A stretch of DNA of 64,000 bases from Vreelandella olivaria (GTDB lineage: Bacteria > Pseudomonadota > Gammaproteobacteria > Pseudomonadales > Halomonadaceae): contig NZ_JALPZO010000182.1 in assembly GCF_023507745.1 (NCBI RefSeq), positions 87,046-151,045 on the forward strand, in the 5' to 3' direction. The translations under genes were made by a program, and so were the position numbers. The notes beneath the pieces were generated by a model. It was not told the origin of the DNA, did not search any database, and was given only the letters and a program-made list of their open reading frames with translations. Shown here one piece after another: positions 8,345 through 18,093 of this stretch. Each line of letters begins with the position of its first letter. Within the stretch, counting starts at the first letter, position 1.

Positions 8345-9442
8345 ATGCACTCATCATTACGTCGATTTGTTACCTCTGCTCCCCACTGGGCTCTTGCTCT
8401 AATCGCAATTGTGCTGGTGAGCTTCTATTGGTTTATATGGGCAGAAGAACGCTATGTTTCCCGTGCGACGGTGGTGCTGGAAAGCCCACAGGTGGCGACA
8501 CCTGAGTTTAGTCTCTCATCATTGATGGGCGGCGGGGGGGGCAACACGCACGATTTATTGCTCCTGCGCGAGCACTTACTCTCTGTGGATATGCTGCGCT
8601 TACTGGATGAACAGCTCGGTATACGTCAGCATTACAGTGAGAACGGTGATTTGTTTGCCAAACTGCGCAACCCTAATGTGCCTATCGAAGACCTGCACAA
8701 ATACTATCTGCGCCGGGTAGAAGTCGAGCTGGATGAGTACGCCGGTGTACTTAATATCTATGTGCAAGGATACACCCCCGAATTCGCCCATAGTATGGCA
8801 TCGCTGTTGTTAGAGGCTGGCGAAAACCATATGAATCAAATGGGGCACCGGCTGGCGGAGGAGCAGGTACGCTTTCTAGAGCAACAAATGGTACGCCTGG
8901 ACGAACGCTTTACTGAAACCCGTGCAGCACTGCTGGACTACCAAAACGAGCATGGTTTGGTTTCGCCAACCTCTACGGTAGAGAGCATTAATCAGGTAGT
9001 CGCAACGCTGGAAGCGGATTTGGCGCGGTTTCAGGCTCAGCGCAATGCGCTGGCTAGTTTTCAAAGTGCCCAGTCCGCTGAGTTACGCCAGGTAGAGCGC
9101 AACATTGAAGCGCTGCGCGACCAGATTATTGAACAGCGTGACAGGTTAGCCCAGGCAACCGGCGACTCACTTAACCGCATCTCTGCCGAGTATGAAACTC
9201 TGGAGCTTCAGGCGCAGTTTGCCCAGGAAACCTATTCAAGTGCATTAGCCTCCCTGGAAAATACTCGCTTGGAAGCGGCTCGCCAACTTAAGCAGGTAAG
9301 CGTATTGCAAAGCCCGTTGATGCCTGAGTACCCTACCGAACCACGCAGGCTTTATAACAGCACCGTTTTCGCCATTATCACGATTTTCCTGGCCTTCATC
9401 CTCAGCATGATGATCATGATCATTAAAGATCACCGTGATTAA
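8345..9442 (+). CDS. kpsE: Capsule export inner-membrane/periplasmic adaptor
   Basis: Polysaccharide co-polymerase (PCP-3) family protein of 365 residues that links the ABC transporter to KpsD. It has one N-terminal membrane segment (about 11-31) and one C-terminal segment (about 335-358). A large periplasmic part between them contains a long predicted coiled coil (about 170-305: repeated E/Q/R/L heptads such as AELRQVERNIEALRDQI). A PEYPTEPRR proline motif precedes the second membrane segment. It lies 3 bp after kpsM. The operon is interrupted immediately after its stop by the REP-bounded insertion. Confidence 0.93.
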   Translation: MHSSLRRFVTSAPHWALALIAIVLVSFYWFIWAEERYVSRATVVLESPQVATPEFSLSSLMGGGGGNTHDLLLLREHLLSVDMLRLLDEQLGIRQHYSENGDLFAKLRNPNVPIEDLHKYYLRRVEVELDEYAGVLNIYVQGYTPEFAHSMASLLLEAGENHMNQMGHRLAEEQVRFLEQQMVRLDERFTETRAALLDYQNEHGLVSPTSTVESINQVVATLEADLARFQAQRNALASFQSAQSAELRQVERNIEALRDQIIEQRDRLAQATGDSLNRISAEYETLELQAQFAQETYSSALASLENTRLEAARQLKQVSVLQSPLMPEYPTEPRRLYNSTVFAIITIFLAFILSMMIMIIKDHRD

Positions 9443-9487
9443 ATGAGGGGGGAAGGGGGTAGAGAGTAGGGGGGAGGAAAGTCCACC

Positions 9488-9548
9488 TAGCGCGGTGTAA
9501 AAGAGCGAGACAGCGAGCGAAGAGACACCCGCGGCGGCGTTAGCCGCC
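9488..9548 (+). repeat. REP-like repeat, copy A (degenerate)
   Basis: Degenerate match to the head (TAGCGCG..GAGCGA..ACACCCGCG) followed by a perfect hairpin, GGCGGC-GTTA-GCCGCC at 9533-9548. It sits directly after kpsE and marks the left edge of the insertion between kpsE and kpsT. The preceding 9443-9480 is purine-rich (runs of G). Confidence 0.55.
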
Positions 9549-9673
9549 CTGATAAAGCCATTGTACGCCATAGTGCCACTGTAAATTGAAAGGCTATGGA
9601 TAGAACCCAGAAGTCCGCTCAATTCGAACCACATGATCTATAATGGATCTAAGGCTTCACAAGCTTTGCTGAG

Positions 9674-9951
9674 ATGGGAAAAGCCATGAGTATGAAATCA
9701 AACCCCGAAAAGCTAGCGGTTGTGCGCAAGGGTAAGAGAAAAGATCCAATGCAAGACACCCGCTCACTTATGCAGTTTGCGAGCGAATCCTCGCGTGCGG
9801 CTATTCGAAAAACCTGGAAGCAGGTGTCTCTGTTGTATATGAACGTGATGGCTATCTGGTTGAGGAGTCGCCAGACCATGAGGTCAGACAGCTCAAAAAA
9901 TTAAAAAAAGCACAGCCTTTCAATCTTAGGGAGTATTTGTGCCAAGGTTAA
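9674..9951 (+). pseudogene. Frameshifted antitoxin-like gene upstream of zeta-type toxin
   Basis: The first frame reads about 45 residues and then loses sense at an A-run (9808-9812). Shifting by one base restores a sensible reading through KNLEAGVSVVYERDG, VEESPDHEVRQ and AQPFNLREYL to a TAA at 9949-9951. Total restored length is about 90 residues. This size, the acidic/basic mix and the GTG start of the zeta-type gene overlapping its end (9939) fit an antitoxin partner. The lesion is equivalent to loss of one A from a six-A run, so a sequencing error is possible, but the neighbouring gene carries two further shifts. A start at 9686 (ATG) is an alternative. Confidence 0.7.
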
Positions 9952-10632
9952 GGCTAATTGCTGGCCCGAATGGGTCAGGTAAAACTATCCTGACTCAATT
10001 CTTGCTTAGTAAAAAATACCATTGGGGCAATATTTAAATCCTGATGATATTGCTAAGCACATTGAGCTGAATAGCGTAATGGAAAGAACATCAACAGCAA
10101 TGTCTACTGGCAATGTACCCTTAAATCATTTTGCCAAGGATTTTGAAGCTTATTTTGCTGCGATATCTGCTCAAGCGATTGCCATAGGCCTGAGAGAGGA
10201 TTGGCTGGAATCTGGCCTCTCTCTCACCTATGAATCAGTTATGAGTCATAGTAGCCACTAAGATTTGTTGAAAAGGCACTTGGTTTAGGGTTTGAACCCT
10301 ATCTCTATTATATTTGTACCTCTAGTCCTGAGATCAATCAGGCGCGTGTTGCACAAAGAGTTTCTAGTGGAGGGCACGATGTCCCTTCAGGTAAAATAAC
10401 AAGTCGTTACCAAGCAAGTTTGTCACTTTTACATGAGATGGTTGTGAAATGTAGAAGGGCCTATTTTTTTGATAATTCAAGTGAAATGCATCTGCATTTT
10501 GCAGAAGCTACACCTGATGGCTTTCTGGATATCTACGAAAGCGAATTTGACCAAATTGATTCAAACTGGTTTGTCGAGTCAGTGCTTAAAAAATGGGATC
10601 GGCCTAAAGTAAGGTTTGCGAGCCCTTCATAA
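9939..10632 (+). pseudogene. Zeta toxin-family ATPase/kinase, broken by two frameshifts
   Basis: Reading from a GTG at 9939 gives LRLIAGPNGSGKT, a Walker A motif, then a stop after HWGNI. Adding one base to the G-run at 10024-10027 restores YLNPDDIAKHIELN and continues to ESVMSHSSH, where a second one-base loss at about 10258 creates a TAA. The third frame gives LRFVEKALGLGFEPYLYYICTS, written here in parts as LRFVEKALG and EPYLYYICTS. Then come RVAQRVSSGGHDVP and SRYQASLSLLHEM, the typical zeta/AAA pattern, up to a stop at 10632. Intact relatives phosphorylate UDP-activated sugars or related small molecules. The gene should be non-functional as written. Confidence 0.85.
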
Positions 10633-10761
10633 TGCGATGAACCAATAAATCAAGGAACCCGCAGCGGCGGCCCCGGCATAACCCCGACACTACTCCGCGC
10701 TGCTCCTGCTCTAACCACGCGCTGCTAGATCACGCATTCACATGACGTCGTGGAAGCACAT

Positions 10762-10838
10762 ACCCGTAGCGCGTGGTAACGAGAAAGCGAGTTCGGCGAG
10801 CGTTTCGAGGCACCCGCGGGAGGCGTCTGCAAGACGCC
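10762..10838 (+). repeat. REP-like repeat, copy B
   Basis: Contains the conserved head CCGTAGCGCGTGGTAACGAG, then GCGAG..CGAGGCACCCGCGGG and a terminal hairpin GGCGTCT-GCA-AGACGCC at 10822-10838. It lies between the zeta-toxin pseudogene and the metallo-hydrolase. A nearby segment at about 10852-10875 is the inverse of sequence found beside copy E (GCGGTGCCGGGG type). The interval 10633-10912 holds only this repeat material and no gene. Confidence 0.85.
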
Positions 10839-10912
10839 CAATGGCACGCAACCCAACCCCGGCACCGCCTCTCATTGCTCACAAATCACTATCTCAAAAA
10901 TCACGGTTTCGA

Positions 10913-12304
10913 ATGCTTGATATAATCCACCACGGCGGGGCCACTGGTGTCACCGGCAGCTGCCACCAATTGATTCTGAATAAAAACGAATCCCTGCTGG
11001 TAGATTGTGGCCTCTTTCAGGGCGAAGACGCCACAGAAGACGCATTCGAGCAGCTACAAATCGGATTCGATATCAGTACTGTAAAAGCCCTGATCATTAC
11101 CCACGTACACATTGACCATGTAGGGCGTCTACCATACCTGCTAGCCGCAGGCTTCAAAGGGCCGATTATCTGCTCAATACCCTCGGCCAAGTTACTGCCC
11201 TTGGTGATTGAAGATGCTCTGAAAATTGGCTTTACCCGCAATGCCCAGCTGATAGAGCGTTTTCAGGCGCAGCTTGAGTCGCAAATTGTCAGTGTCCCTT
11301 ACGGTAAATGGCACACGGTAATTGAAGAAGGGGCCACGAAGACCCGCATCAAGCTCAAGCGAGCAGGGCATATCCTTGGTTCGACTTATATAGAGATAGC
11401 CCATCAGAACGAATGTGGTGAAAAAGAGCGGGTTATCTTCAGCGGTGATTTAGGCGCTCCCTATGCGCCGCTATTACCCGCACCGCAATCACCCTATGGC
11501 TGTGACCAACTGGTACTGGAAAGCACTTATGGCGATCGGTTCCACCCGAGCCGACGCCATCGCCGCGTTGTACTCAAAAAAGCCATAGAGCAAGCACTCG
11601 CTAACGGAGGCACAGTGATGGTGCCTGCTTTCAGCATTGGCCGCACACAAGAGTTGCTCTATGAACTGGAAGGAATCATTTATGAGGCCAGGAAGGGCCT
11701 CTGGCGTGATCTGGAAATCATTGTGGACTCACCTTTGGCTGCCCGCTTTACCCAGGTGTACCGCCAGCTCAAACCCTTCTGGGATAAAGAGGCCCAGCGT
11801 CGCTTGCGCAGTGGCCGTCACCCCCTTAACTTCGTCAATCTCTATACAGTAGATAGCCACACCGAGCACGAACAAACTGTTGAGTATCTAGCCAAAACTG
11901 GCCGCCCTGCAGTGGTCATCGCCGCCAGCGGTATGTGCGCCGGTGGCCGTATAGTGAATTATCTTAAAGCGATGCTGGGTGACGAACGTCATCAGGTACT
12001 GTTTGTTGGCTACCAAGGTGCAGGAACATTAGGGCGAGATATTCAGCAATATGGCCCGCAGGGCGGCTGGGTAGAGATAGATGGTCAGCGTATTGATATT
12101 AAAGCGGGTGTTACCTCCATCAGTGGTTACTCTGCCCACGCCGATCAAAAAGACCTGCTCAATTTTGTAAAACGCATGCGCCATTGGCCCCATGTCATCA
12201 GGTTGGTGCATGGTGAACGAAATGCCCGAACAGCGCTCAAACATAAATTGGAAGTAATGTACGCACACAAGGGCAAGGAAGTGAGAGTGATAAATGGAGA
12301 GTAA
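10913..12304 (+). CDS. MBL-fold, beta-CASP metallo-hydrolase (RNase-like)
   Basis: A 463-residue cytoplasmic metallo-beta-lactamase fold protein of the CPSF/RNase J-like beta-CASP group. The zinc motif HVHIDHVGR lies near residue 65. FSGDLGAP near 175, STYGDRFH, ASGMCAGGR and GYSAHADQKDL near 405 are the usual beta-CASP and RNA-specificity motifs. The frame is open further upstream to 10742, but that extension is translated REP repeat; the ATG at 10913 gives the normal N-terminus (MLDIIHHGGA). It is the only intact gene in the insertion that separates kpsE from kpsT, and a capsule role is doubtful. Possible activities are RNA endo/exonuclease; the substrate is not known. Confidence 0.88.
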   Translation: MLDIIHHGGATGVTGSCHQLILNKNESLLVDCGLFQGEDATEDAFEQLQIGFDISTVKALIITHVHIDHVGRLPYLLAAGFKGPIICSIPSAKLLPLVIEDALKIGFTRNAQLIERFQAQLESQIVSVPYGKWHTVIEEGATKTRIKLKRAGHILGSTYIEIAHQNECGEKERVIFSGDLGAPYAPLLPAPQSPYGCDQLVLESTYGDRFHPSRRHRRVVLKKAIEQALANGGTVMVPAFSIGRTQELLYELEGIIYEARKGLWRDLEIIVDSPLAARFTQVYRQLKPFWDKEAQRRLRSGRHPLNFVNLYTVDSHTEHEQTVEYLAKTGRPAVVIAASGMCAGGRIVNYLKAMLGDERHQVLFVGYQGAGTLGRDIQQYGPQGGWVEIDGQRIDIKAGVTSISGYSAHADQKDLLNFVKRMRHWPHVIRLVHGERNARTALKHKLEVMYAHKGKEVRVINGE

Positions 12305-12317
12305 TCTCGCACAGCTC

Positions 12318-12345
12318 CGTAGCACGCGGTAACGAGTAATGAGCA
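12318..12345 (+). repeat. REP-like repeat, copy C (partial)
   Basis: CGTAGCACGCGGTAACGAG, a near match to the REP head seen at copies B and D, followed by degenerate sequence. No clear hairpin. It lies between the metallo-hydrolase and the Rpn pseudogene. Confidence 0.55.
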
Positions 12346-12407
12346 TCAGTGGCAAGCGGTAAGCCTTTCCAGCAAAAACTCTCGAATTCGAGTAGCAAGG
12401 ACAAGCA

Positions 12408-12956
12408 ATGGCCAAACGAAAAAGCCACGATCAAAATTTCAAAAACCTGATCTTGGACTACCCACGCGAAGCACTTGCCTTTTTTGCCGCAGAGGAAGCC
12501 GATGACTTATTGCCCAGTGTCAAAGTAACACCCATACGCCAAGAGCAGTTTTTCAGTAGCCAGAATATTGTGGCGCGTTTAAACCATGTGAGGTGGGCAG
12601 AGCAAGACAAAATTGAAGTATATGCCAAAGCTATTCAAGGCCTGTTTGCACTTGAATCAAGCGTAGAGAAGCAACTTAAATACATAGATTTTGTCGATAT
12701 TTATAGCGATCTAAACGAAGATGAGCGACAAGGCTACCAGAGGCGCTATCCACAGGAGGAAAGCAAAATGGCTGGTTTAGCAGAACGGCGCCGCAGCAAG
12801 GGCGGCAGAGTATGAAGCTGCTCCGTAAGCTAATGAGCTTAAAGTTTGGTGAGCTGCCCGAATAGGCAGAAGCCCGTATTAAGGAGGCCACTATTGGAAA
12901 GTTGGATGGAAGGCGTACTCAGCGCCAACACGCTTGAAGCGCTGATACCTCGCTAA
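12408..12956 (+). pseudogene. Rpn/DUF4351-family nuclease remnant
   Basis: The N-terminus (HDQNFKNLILDYPREAL) and the later part (QNIVARLN, EKQLKYIDFVDIY, YPQEESKM) are typical of the two ends of Rpn-family recombination-promoting nucleases (PD-(D/E)XK, about 300 residues). Here they are joined with roughly 100 or more residues of the nuclease core missing. After the stop at 12813-12815 the C-terminal DUF4351 part can still be read in other frames: LLRKLMSLKFGELPE, a TAG where Trp is expected, AEARIKEATI, a further frameshift, then ESWMEGVLSANTLEALI up to TAA at 12954-12956. It has therefore suffered an internal deletion, two frameshifts and a nonsense change. The first 135 codons (12408-12815) still form an open frame but lack a catalytic site. 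Confidence 0.75.
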
Positions 12957-13040
12957 CCTACTCCCGCACTGCCTACCTGCGCTATGGGGTCAAAATGCTT
13001 GCTCAGAATGAAAGACAGATATCCGCTAAGCCACCCCTGT

Positions 13041-13096
13041 CGCGCGTGGTAACGAGCGTAGCGAGGCACCCGCGAAAGAAGTCGCGTAGCGGCTTC
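13041..13096 (+). repeat. REP-like repeat, copy D
   Basis: The best-preserved forward copy: CGCGCGTGGTAACGAG, CGTAGCGAGGCACCCGCG and a terminal hairpin GAAGTCGC-GTA-GCGGCTTC at 13078-13096. It ends about 40 bp ahead of kpsT and marks the right edge of the insertion. Confidence 0.85.
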
Positions 13097-13137
13097 CAAA
13101 GGTGCCAGTTTGAAACATCAATGGCCTCTAAAACCCA

Positions 13138-13950
13138 ATGATTGAAATTCGTAACCTCTACAAGCGCTACCACAACCATCACGGTAGCGACTGGGTGCTC
13201 AAAGACATTAACCTCATTATCCCCAAAGGGGTAAGTGTAGGGCTCATTGGCCCCAATGGTGCGGGTAAATCCACGCTATTACGCTTGATTGCAGGGATGG
13301 ATTCTCCAGATAAAGGCGAGGTAATCCGCCACAGCCGGGTCTCCTGGCCAGTGGGGCTTTCTGGTGGTATGCAAAACAATATGACAGGTCGCCAGAATGT
13401 TAAGTTTGTAGCGCGTGCTCAAGGGAGTAATGCGAATGAAGTCAATCGGGTGATTGAGTTTGTTCAAGCGTTTGCAGAAATAGGTAGTGCCTTTGATGAG
13501 CCAGTACGAACTTACTCATCAGGCATGCGTTCAAGGATATCATTTGGCCTTTCTCTTGCTTTTGACTTTGATGTTTATATATCCGATGAAGCAACTTCGG
13601 TAGGTGACTTGCGCTTTCGCAAGAAAGCAACAGCAGCATTTAAAGAGAAAGTAGGTAAAGCCAGTATTATTATTGTTTCACACAGCGAAGGCATTTTACG
13701 TGAATTATGTGATGCAGGAATATGGATAAATAATGGTGATGCTGTTTGGTATGACAACGTGGATGATGCCATTAAAGCGTATCATGACAGCATGGCCGAT
13801 CAAGAGAGTGAAAGTAATACTCAAGGAGAGAGTGAAAGTGCTAATGAAAAAGAAGTGTTAGCCGCAAAAAAGCTAATGGAACAAGCGAGAGTCGAATACC
13901 AAAAGCTGCGTGACCAATACGCAGCTCTTCGTGACTCATATTTTGATTAA
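13138..13950 (+). CDS. kpsT: Capsule ABC transporter ATPase
   Basis: Cytoplasmic ATPase that powers KpsM. Walker A is GPNGAGKST near residue 38-46, the ABC signature is YSSGMRSRI near 125, and Walker B is VYISDEATS near 145; the switch His is in IIVSHSEG. The core ends around 220 as in KpsT (about 220 residues). Beyond it is a charged, Glu-rich tail to residue 270 with coiled-coil character (KKLMEQARVEYQKLRDQY), which is an extension. No strong Shine-Dalgarno precedes the ATG, and the normal upstream neighbour kpsE is now 3.7 kb away, so its translation or promoter may have been altered by the insertion. Confidence 0.94.
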   Translation: MIEIRNLYKRYHNHHGSDWVLKDINLIIPKGVSVGLIGPNGAGKSTLLRLIAGMDSPDKGEVIRHSRVSWPVGLSGGMQNNMTGRQNVKFVARAQGSNANEVNRVIEFVQAFAEIGSAFDEPVRTYSSGMRSRISFGLSLAFDFDVYISDEATSVGDLRFRKKATAAFKEKVGKASIIIVSHSEGILRELCDAGIWINNGDAVWYDNVDDAIKAYHDSMADQESESNTQGESESANEKEVLAAKKLMEQARVEYQKLRDQYAALRDSYFD

Positions 13951-13968
13951 TGGTTTAAGGTGAGTATA

Positions 13969-16900
13969 GTGAGTAAGTTAACAAAGTTGTTAAAACATCC
14001 TGTTCTTTTTTTTGAAGATGCAGCAAAAAATAAAAAAATTAAGAAAGGTAAGCCAAAGATTTTTGTAGTGGGTTTTAGTACATGGAAAATCTATCTGAGA
14101 AAATATTTCTCGGAGTACGAGCTTATTTTTCTTCCAAAAGATATAAAGAAAAATCAATTTAATTCACAATATCGAAGAAAAATTCTCTCTCTAAAAGATA
14201 AATGTCAAGTATTTATTTGGGGTTTCAAGGCCCCAGAGTACATATTGGAGTTTTTAAGAGAAGAAAAAATACCCACCAAGTTTGTTGAAGACGGATTTAT
14301 TCGTTCTGCTCAATTAGGCGCTACTAAGGCACCGCCTATGTCGCTATGTTTAGATAGCAAAACGCCTTATTTTGATGCAACTCGCGCTTCAGAGCTTGAG
14401 GATTTACTTAATAACTTCGATTTTTCCAGTCAGCCTAAACTATTAGAGCAGGCAAAAGAAGGGATTAAGTTGCTTCTGGAAACAGGGATAAGTAAATACA
14501 ATAATAGCCAACCAGTTAATATTGAGAAAATGTATGGCTCTAAAACCAAGAAGCGTGTACTGGTGCTGGGGCAGGTAGAGGATGATGCGTCTATTCAGTA
14601 TGGATGTGAGAAAAAGCTCACCAATAACGATGTAGTGCGTTTGGCAGTAAAAGAAAATCCCGATGCACAAGTGATCTACAAGCCGCACCCGGACGTGATG
14701 AATGGCCATCGGCCATATCAGTCGAACCCGACGGATGTGGAAAATATTTCTTTGGTTTTGACTAACGATGTGCCATTAGCCAATGCATTTGAAACGGTGG
14801 ACCATGTCTATACGATCACATCGCTGGGCGGGTTTGAAGCTTTGTTACGCGGTATAAAAGTTACAACTTTAGGTTGCCCTTTTTATTCCGGATGGGGGTT
14901 GACGGATGATAGACAAAAGAATGAGCGTCGAAAACGACAGCTAAATTTAAATGAAATTTTCTCGATAGCATATCTCGTTTATCCAAAATATTTTAATGCT
15001 GATAGCGGCAATAAAATTAGTTTTCAGGATGTGGTAAAAAATTTGGCTAAGTCGTCAACGAATACTAGTGATCTTAAAAAAATTGAGGGAAAAGTGAATC
15101 CCAAGCCGAATCAGAAAAAAACACCAGTAATTAAAAAAAATAACGATCAAGTTGATAAAAATACTGAAGTGCCTGCATGGTACAACAGCAATCCCAATCG
15201 CTACTTACTGGGAAAAAATGTGGCCCCTAAATCAGTATTCTTGTTTATGCCATGGATAGCTGAACATGGGGATACTTTAATTGAAAAAATTAAAAATGAT
15301 GATATCTATCAGCTTCTAGCTTTTGACCTTATCAAAGGTATAGAACCCAATGAGTTCAGGCGAGAAATTTTAAGGTTCGCATTAAATAACCCGGTTTTAT
15401 ATCGTAAAATGGTTGTAAGAAAGTTGATACCTATCAAAGATAAAGTGGCAGCTTTCATTTTTACATTTGATTGGTCTCCTGTGATGAGGGTAATCGCTTC
15501 TGTCTGCAAAGAGTTGGGAATTGAAACTATTCTTATTCCTCATGAGTCAGTCTTTGCTGATAGAAGTAAATACTACTGGTGCCCTAAAACTCAAGCAATG
15601 ATTCCAACTGCTGATTTAGTGTTGGGATGGGGAGAGCTTCAAAAAGAGATATTTGTTGAACGAGGCTATCCTGCTGAGAGATTCATTAAAGTTGGAGCGC
15701 CGAAGTTTGATATCTATAAAGATTACGTGCCAATGCTCAGTAGAGAGCAGTATTGCCAGCTTTTTGGATTAAATCCTGAGGGTAAGATAATTCTCTTTGC
15801 TTCACAGCCATTAGATTCACAATTTGATGCCAAGGCAGCTCGAGACTCACAAAGAAAAGCCATAGAAGATTTGTATACAGTATCTAAAAAACTCGGTTAT
15901 CAATTAATTGTAAGACTCCCCCCTTCTAAGGATAATATCTTAGGTGAAGATTTAACTGAAACTCTCATGACATCATCAGAAGCAGCTATTGATGATGCTG
16001 ATTGTTATTTTGTTAATGCTGAAGAAACTATTTATCATTCGGATATAGTTACTTCTGTTAATAGTACAATGCTCTTTGAAGCAGTTTTAGCCAATACTCC
16101 TTCTTTCTCTATTAAGTATATCGAATTTGATCAAATATGGCGGGAAGTAGGTATCCCTGCTGCTTTAAGTATTGAAGACATAAAAGAACAAATTTTCGGT
16201 ATAGAAACTCTTAAATATTCAATCCCTCAGGAAGGGGTCGAGTGGGCTGCAAATATGTTTGGTATAGGCGAATTTGATGGGTTAGCATCATCGCGTATTA
16301 GGGAAGTATTAAAAGCAATTGCTACTGGGTCCAAGAAAATAGAATCAATTGAGACACCTTTTGAAAAAATATTAAAAAATAAAAAATTAGATATAATAGC
16401 AATTCCTAGTAATAATAAAGTATGGTTAGGTGTGCAGAAATTTGTTCCTGATATGCTTAATGCACGTTTGAAAATTAATAGCAGCGGAGGACTTAATACT
16501 GCCAGCCAACTATCTTCAGTTGAGGCTTTCTTTCAATGGGGGATTGGAGAGAATATTGGAAAAGCAAAGCAGCGCGTAGTCGCTAAAGCTTTGGGTAAGC
16601 CCATAATTATTCTTGAGGATGGCTTTATTAGGTCTATAGATATTGGCCTTTCTGGCGAACCTGCACTTTCAATTATTATTGATGACTTAACTTCTTACTA
16701 TGATGCTACTAAGCCTTCAAGGCTCGAAAAATTATTGAACTCAAATTCATCACTAACTAATAAGCAAGTCCAAAGGTGCAAGTGCATTATACAAAAAATA
16801 GTTACTAGCCGAGTGTCGAAATATAATCATGCTCCTGACTTTCAATTAAAAATAGGGAAAGCAGAGAATCGTAAAATTTTACTATTAGATCAGCGCTTCG

Positions 16901-17409
16901 GAGACCAGTCAGTGGTATCAGGGCTTGCTGATGAAAAATCATTTGATAACATGCTATTCGATGCTATCAAATACAACCCGGATGCAGATATCATTATTAA
17001 GCAGCATCCTGATGCGATTAAAGGTGGTAAGTCGAGTTATTTTAGTGATGAAAAATTAGCATTTTCTAAACATTTAAATAATATTTTTATCGTTAATTAT
17101 GATATTAACCCATATGCGCTATTCGACATCGTCGATGAAGTATATGTAGGCACATCCGGCATGGGGTTTGAAGCCTTATTAGCTGGAAAAAAAGTTACTT
17201 GCTATGGAGCTCCATTTTACGCTGGGTGGGGCTTAACTGAAGATAAAGTAAATATTCCCAGAAGATCTGTTAATCGAAGCCTTGAAGATGTTTTTTATTA
17301 CTCTTACTTATATCTAAGTCGTTACTTTGATCCAGTTAAAGGAAAACCTTGCCAGCTTGAAGAGTTAGTCGATTATGTTTTAAATCAAAGGTGCAATAAT
17401 GGATGTTAA
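13969..17409 (+). CDS. Three-module KpsC-like capsule glycosyltransferase
   Basis: A 1146-residue protein with three parts. The N-terminal module (about 30-370) has KpsC/Capsule_synth motifs: EDGFIRS near 105, KPHPDVMNG near 241, and [11 protein letters not shown] followed by PFYSGWGLT. The middle module (about 405-790) is a different GT-B-like domain ([36 protein letters not shown]-type strand). The C-terminal module (about 800-1146) repeats the KpsC pattern: [27 protein letters not shown] and PFYAGWGL. In ordinary KpsC the two beta-Kdo transferase modules are adjacent; here a third domain is inserted. A separate normal kpsC is present at 44360-46387, so this copy is probably a polymer-specific transferase or polymerase using Kdo. 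GTG at 13969 has AAGGTG at good spacing; GTG at 13960 is an alternative. Confidence 0.85.
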   Translation: MSKLTKLLKHPVLFFEDAAKNKKIKKGKPKIFVVGFSTWKIYLRKYFSEYELIFLPKDIKKNQFNSQYRRKILSLKDKCQVFIWGFKAPEYILEFLREEKIPTKFVEDGFIRSAQLGATKAPPMSLCLDSKTPYFDATRASELEDLLNNFDFSSQPKLLEQAKEGIKLLLETGISKYNNSQPVNIEKMYGSKTKKRVLVLGQVEDDASIQYGCEKKLTNNDVVRLAVKENPDAQVIYKPHPDVMNGHRPYQSNPTDVENISLVLTNDVPLANAFETVDHVYTITSLGGFEALLRGIKVTTLGCPFYSGWGLTDDRQKNERRKRQLNLNEIFSIAYLVYPKYFNADSGNKISFQDVVKNLAKSSTNTSDLKKIEGKVNPKPNQKKTPVIKKNNDQVDKNTEVPAWYNSNPNRYLLGKNVAPKSVFLFMPWIAEHGDTLIEKIKNDDIYQLLAFDLIKGIEPNEFRREILRFALNNPVLYRKMVVRKLIPIKDKVAAFIFTFDWSPVMRVIASVCKELGIETILIPHESVFADRSKYYWCPKTQAMIPTADLVLGWGELQKEIFVERGYPAERFIKVGAPKFDIYKDYVPMLSREQYCQLFGLNPEGKIILFASQPLDSQFDAKAARDSQRKAIEDLYTVSKKLGYQLIVRLPPSKDNILGEDLTETLMTSSEAAIDDADCYFVNAEETIYHSDIVTSVNSTMLFEAVLANTPSFSIKYIEFDQIWREVGIPAALSIEDIKEQIFGIETLKYSIPQEGVEWAANMFGIGEFDGLASSRIREVLKAIATGSKKIESIETPFEKILKNKKLDIIAIPSNNKVWLGVQKFVPDMLNARLKINSSGGLNTASQLSSVEAFFQWGIGENIGKAKQRVVAKALGKPIIILEDGFIRSIDIGLSGEPALSIIIDDLTSYYDATKPSRLEKLLNSNSSLTNKQVQRCKCIIQKIVTSRVSKYNHAPDFQLKIGKAENRKILLLDQRFGDQSVVSGLADEKSFDNMLFDAIKYNPDADIIIKQHPDAIKGGKSSYFSDEKLAFSKHLNNIFIVNYDINPYALFDIVDEVYVGTSGMGFEALLAGKKVTCYGAPFYAGWGLTEDKVNIPRRSVNRSLEDVFYYSYLYLSRYFDPVKGKPCQLEELVDYVLNQRCNNGC

Positions 17410-18079
17410 ATACAATCCAGCTAATATTAGAGGGGAGTTAATTGTAGAAGCTCCTGTAAGTATTGCTGCTGTGGTAAAAGGGAAATGTGAAATTGGTTAT
17501 ATGTCTTATATAGGCTCACAATCAGAAATATATGGAGGCACAAAGATAGGTAGGTTCTGTTCAATAGCTTCAAATGTAGTGATAGCACCTACAAATCACC
17601 CTTTGGATCGCCTCTCAACTCATCTATTTACATTTGGTAATAATGGTCCTTTTAAGAACTCAAATGAATTTCAAAGTTGGAAAAGGAAGATTAATTTTAG
17701 TGAGAATCAGTTGAATACATATATAGGGAATGATGTATGGATTGGACGAAATGTAACAATTAAAAGAGGAGTTACAGTAGGCGATGGTGCTGTAATTGCG
17801 GCTGGTGCTGTAGTGAGTAAAGATGTTCCCCCATATGCAATAGTGGGCGGCGTACCCTCCAAGTTAATTCGTTTCCGGTTTGAAGATGACGTTGTTAAGG
17901 AATTGTTAGATATTAAATGGTGGTGTTATAATTTGTCTCTAGAAAAAGCCAGACTAGATGTAACTGATGTTGTTGCGAGTATAGCTTTGATTAAGCATTG
18001 GATATCAAATAAAACCCTTGAGCCTATCTCTCCTTTAAAATACAAATTGACAGCTTTGTCATGTGTTAAATTTAATTAA
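17399..18079 (+). CDS. Left-handed beta-helix acetyltransferase (CatB-like)
   Basis: A 226-residue O- or N-acetyltransferase with hexapeptide repeats. The segment [18 protein letters not shown] followed by [25 protein letters not shown] is the standard C-terminal signature of the CatB/xenobiotic-acetyltransferase group. The active-site His is probably in [13 protein letters not shown]. It overlaps the preceding glycosyltransferase by 11 bp. The base composition is AT-rich like its neighbours, typical of serotype-specific capsule genes. It probably acetylates a sugar of the capsule or its precursor. Confidence 0.85.
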   Translation: MDVKYNPANIRGELIVEAPVSIAAVVKGKCEIGYMSYIGSQSEIYGGTKIGRFCSIASNVVIAPTNHPLDRLSTHLFTFGNNGPFKNSNEFQSWKRKINFSENQLNTYIGNDVWIGRNVTIKRGVTVGDGAVIAAGAVVSKDVPPYAIVGGVPSKLIRFRFEDDVVKELLDIKWWCYNLSLEKARLDVTDVVASIALIKHWISNKTLEPISPLKYKLTALSCVKFN

Positions 18080-18093
18080 TATGGGGTGCTTTA

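Noticed and set aside
10742..10912. 57-codon N-terminal extension of the metallo-hydrolase
   Set aside because: It is translated REP repeat and lacks family character; ATG 10913 gives the normal start.
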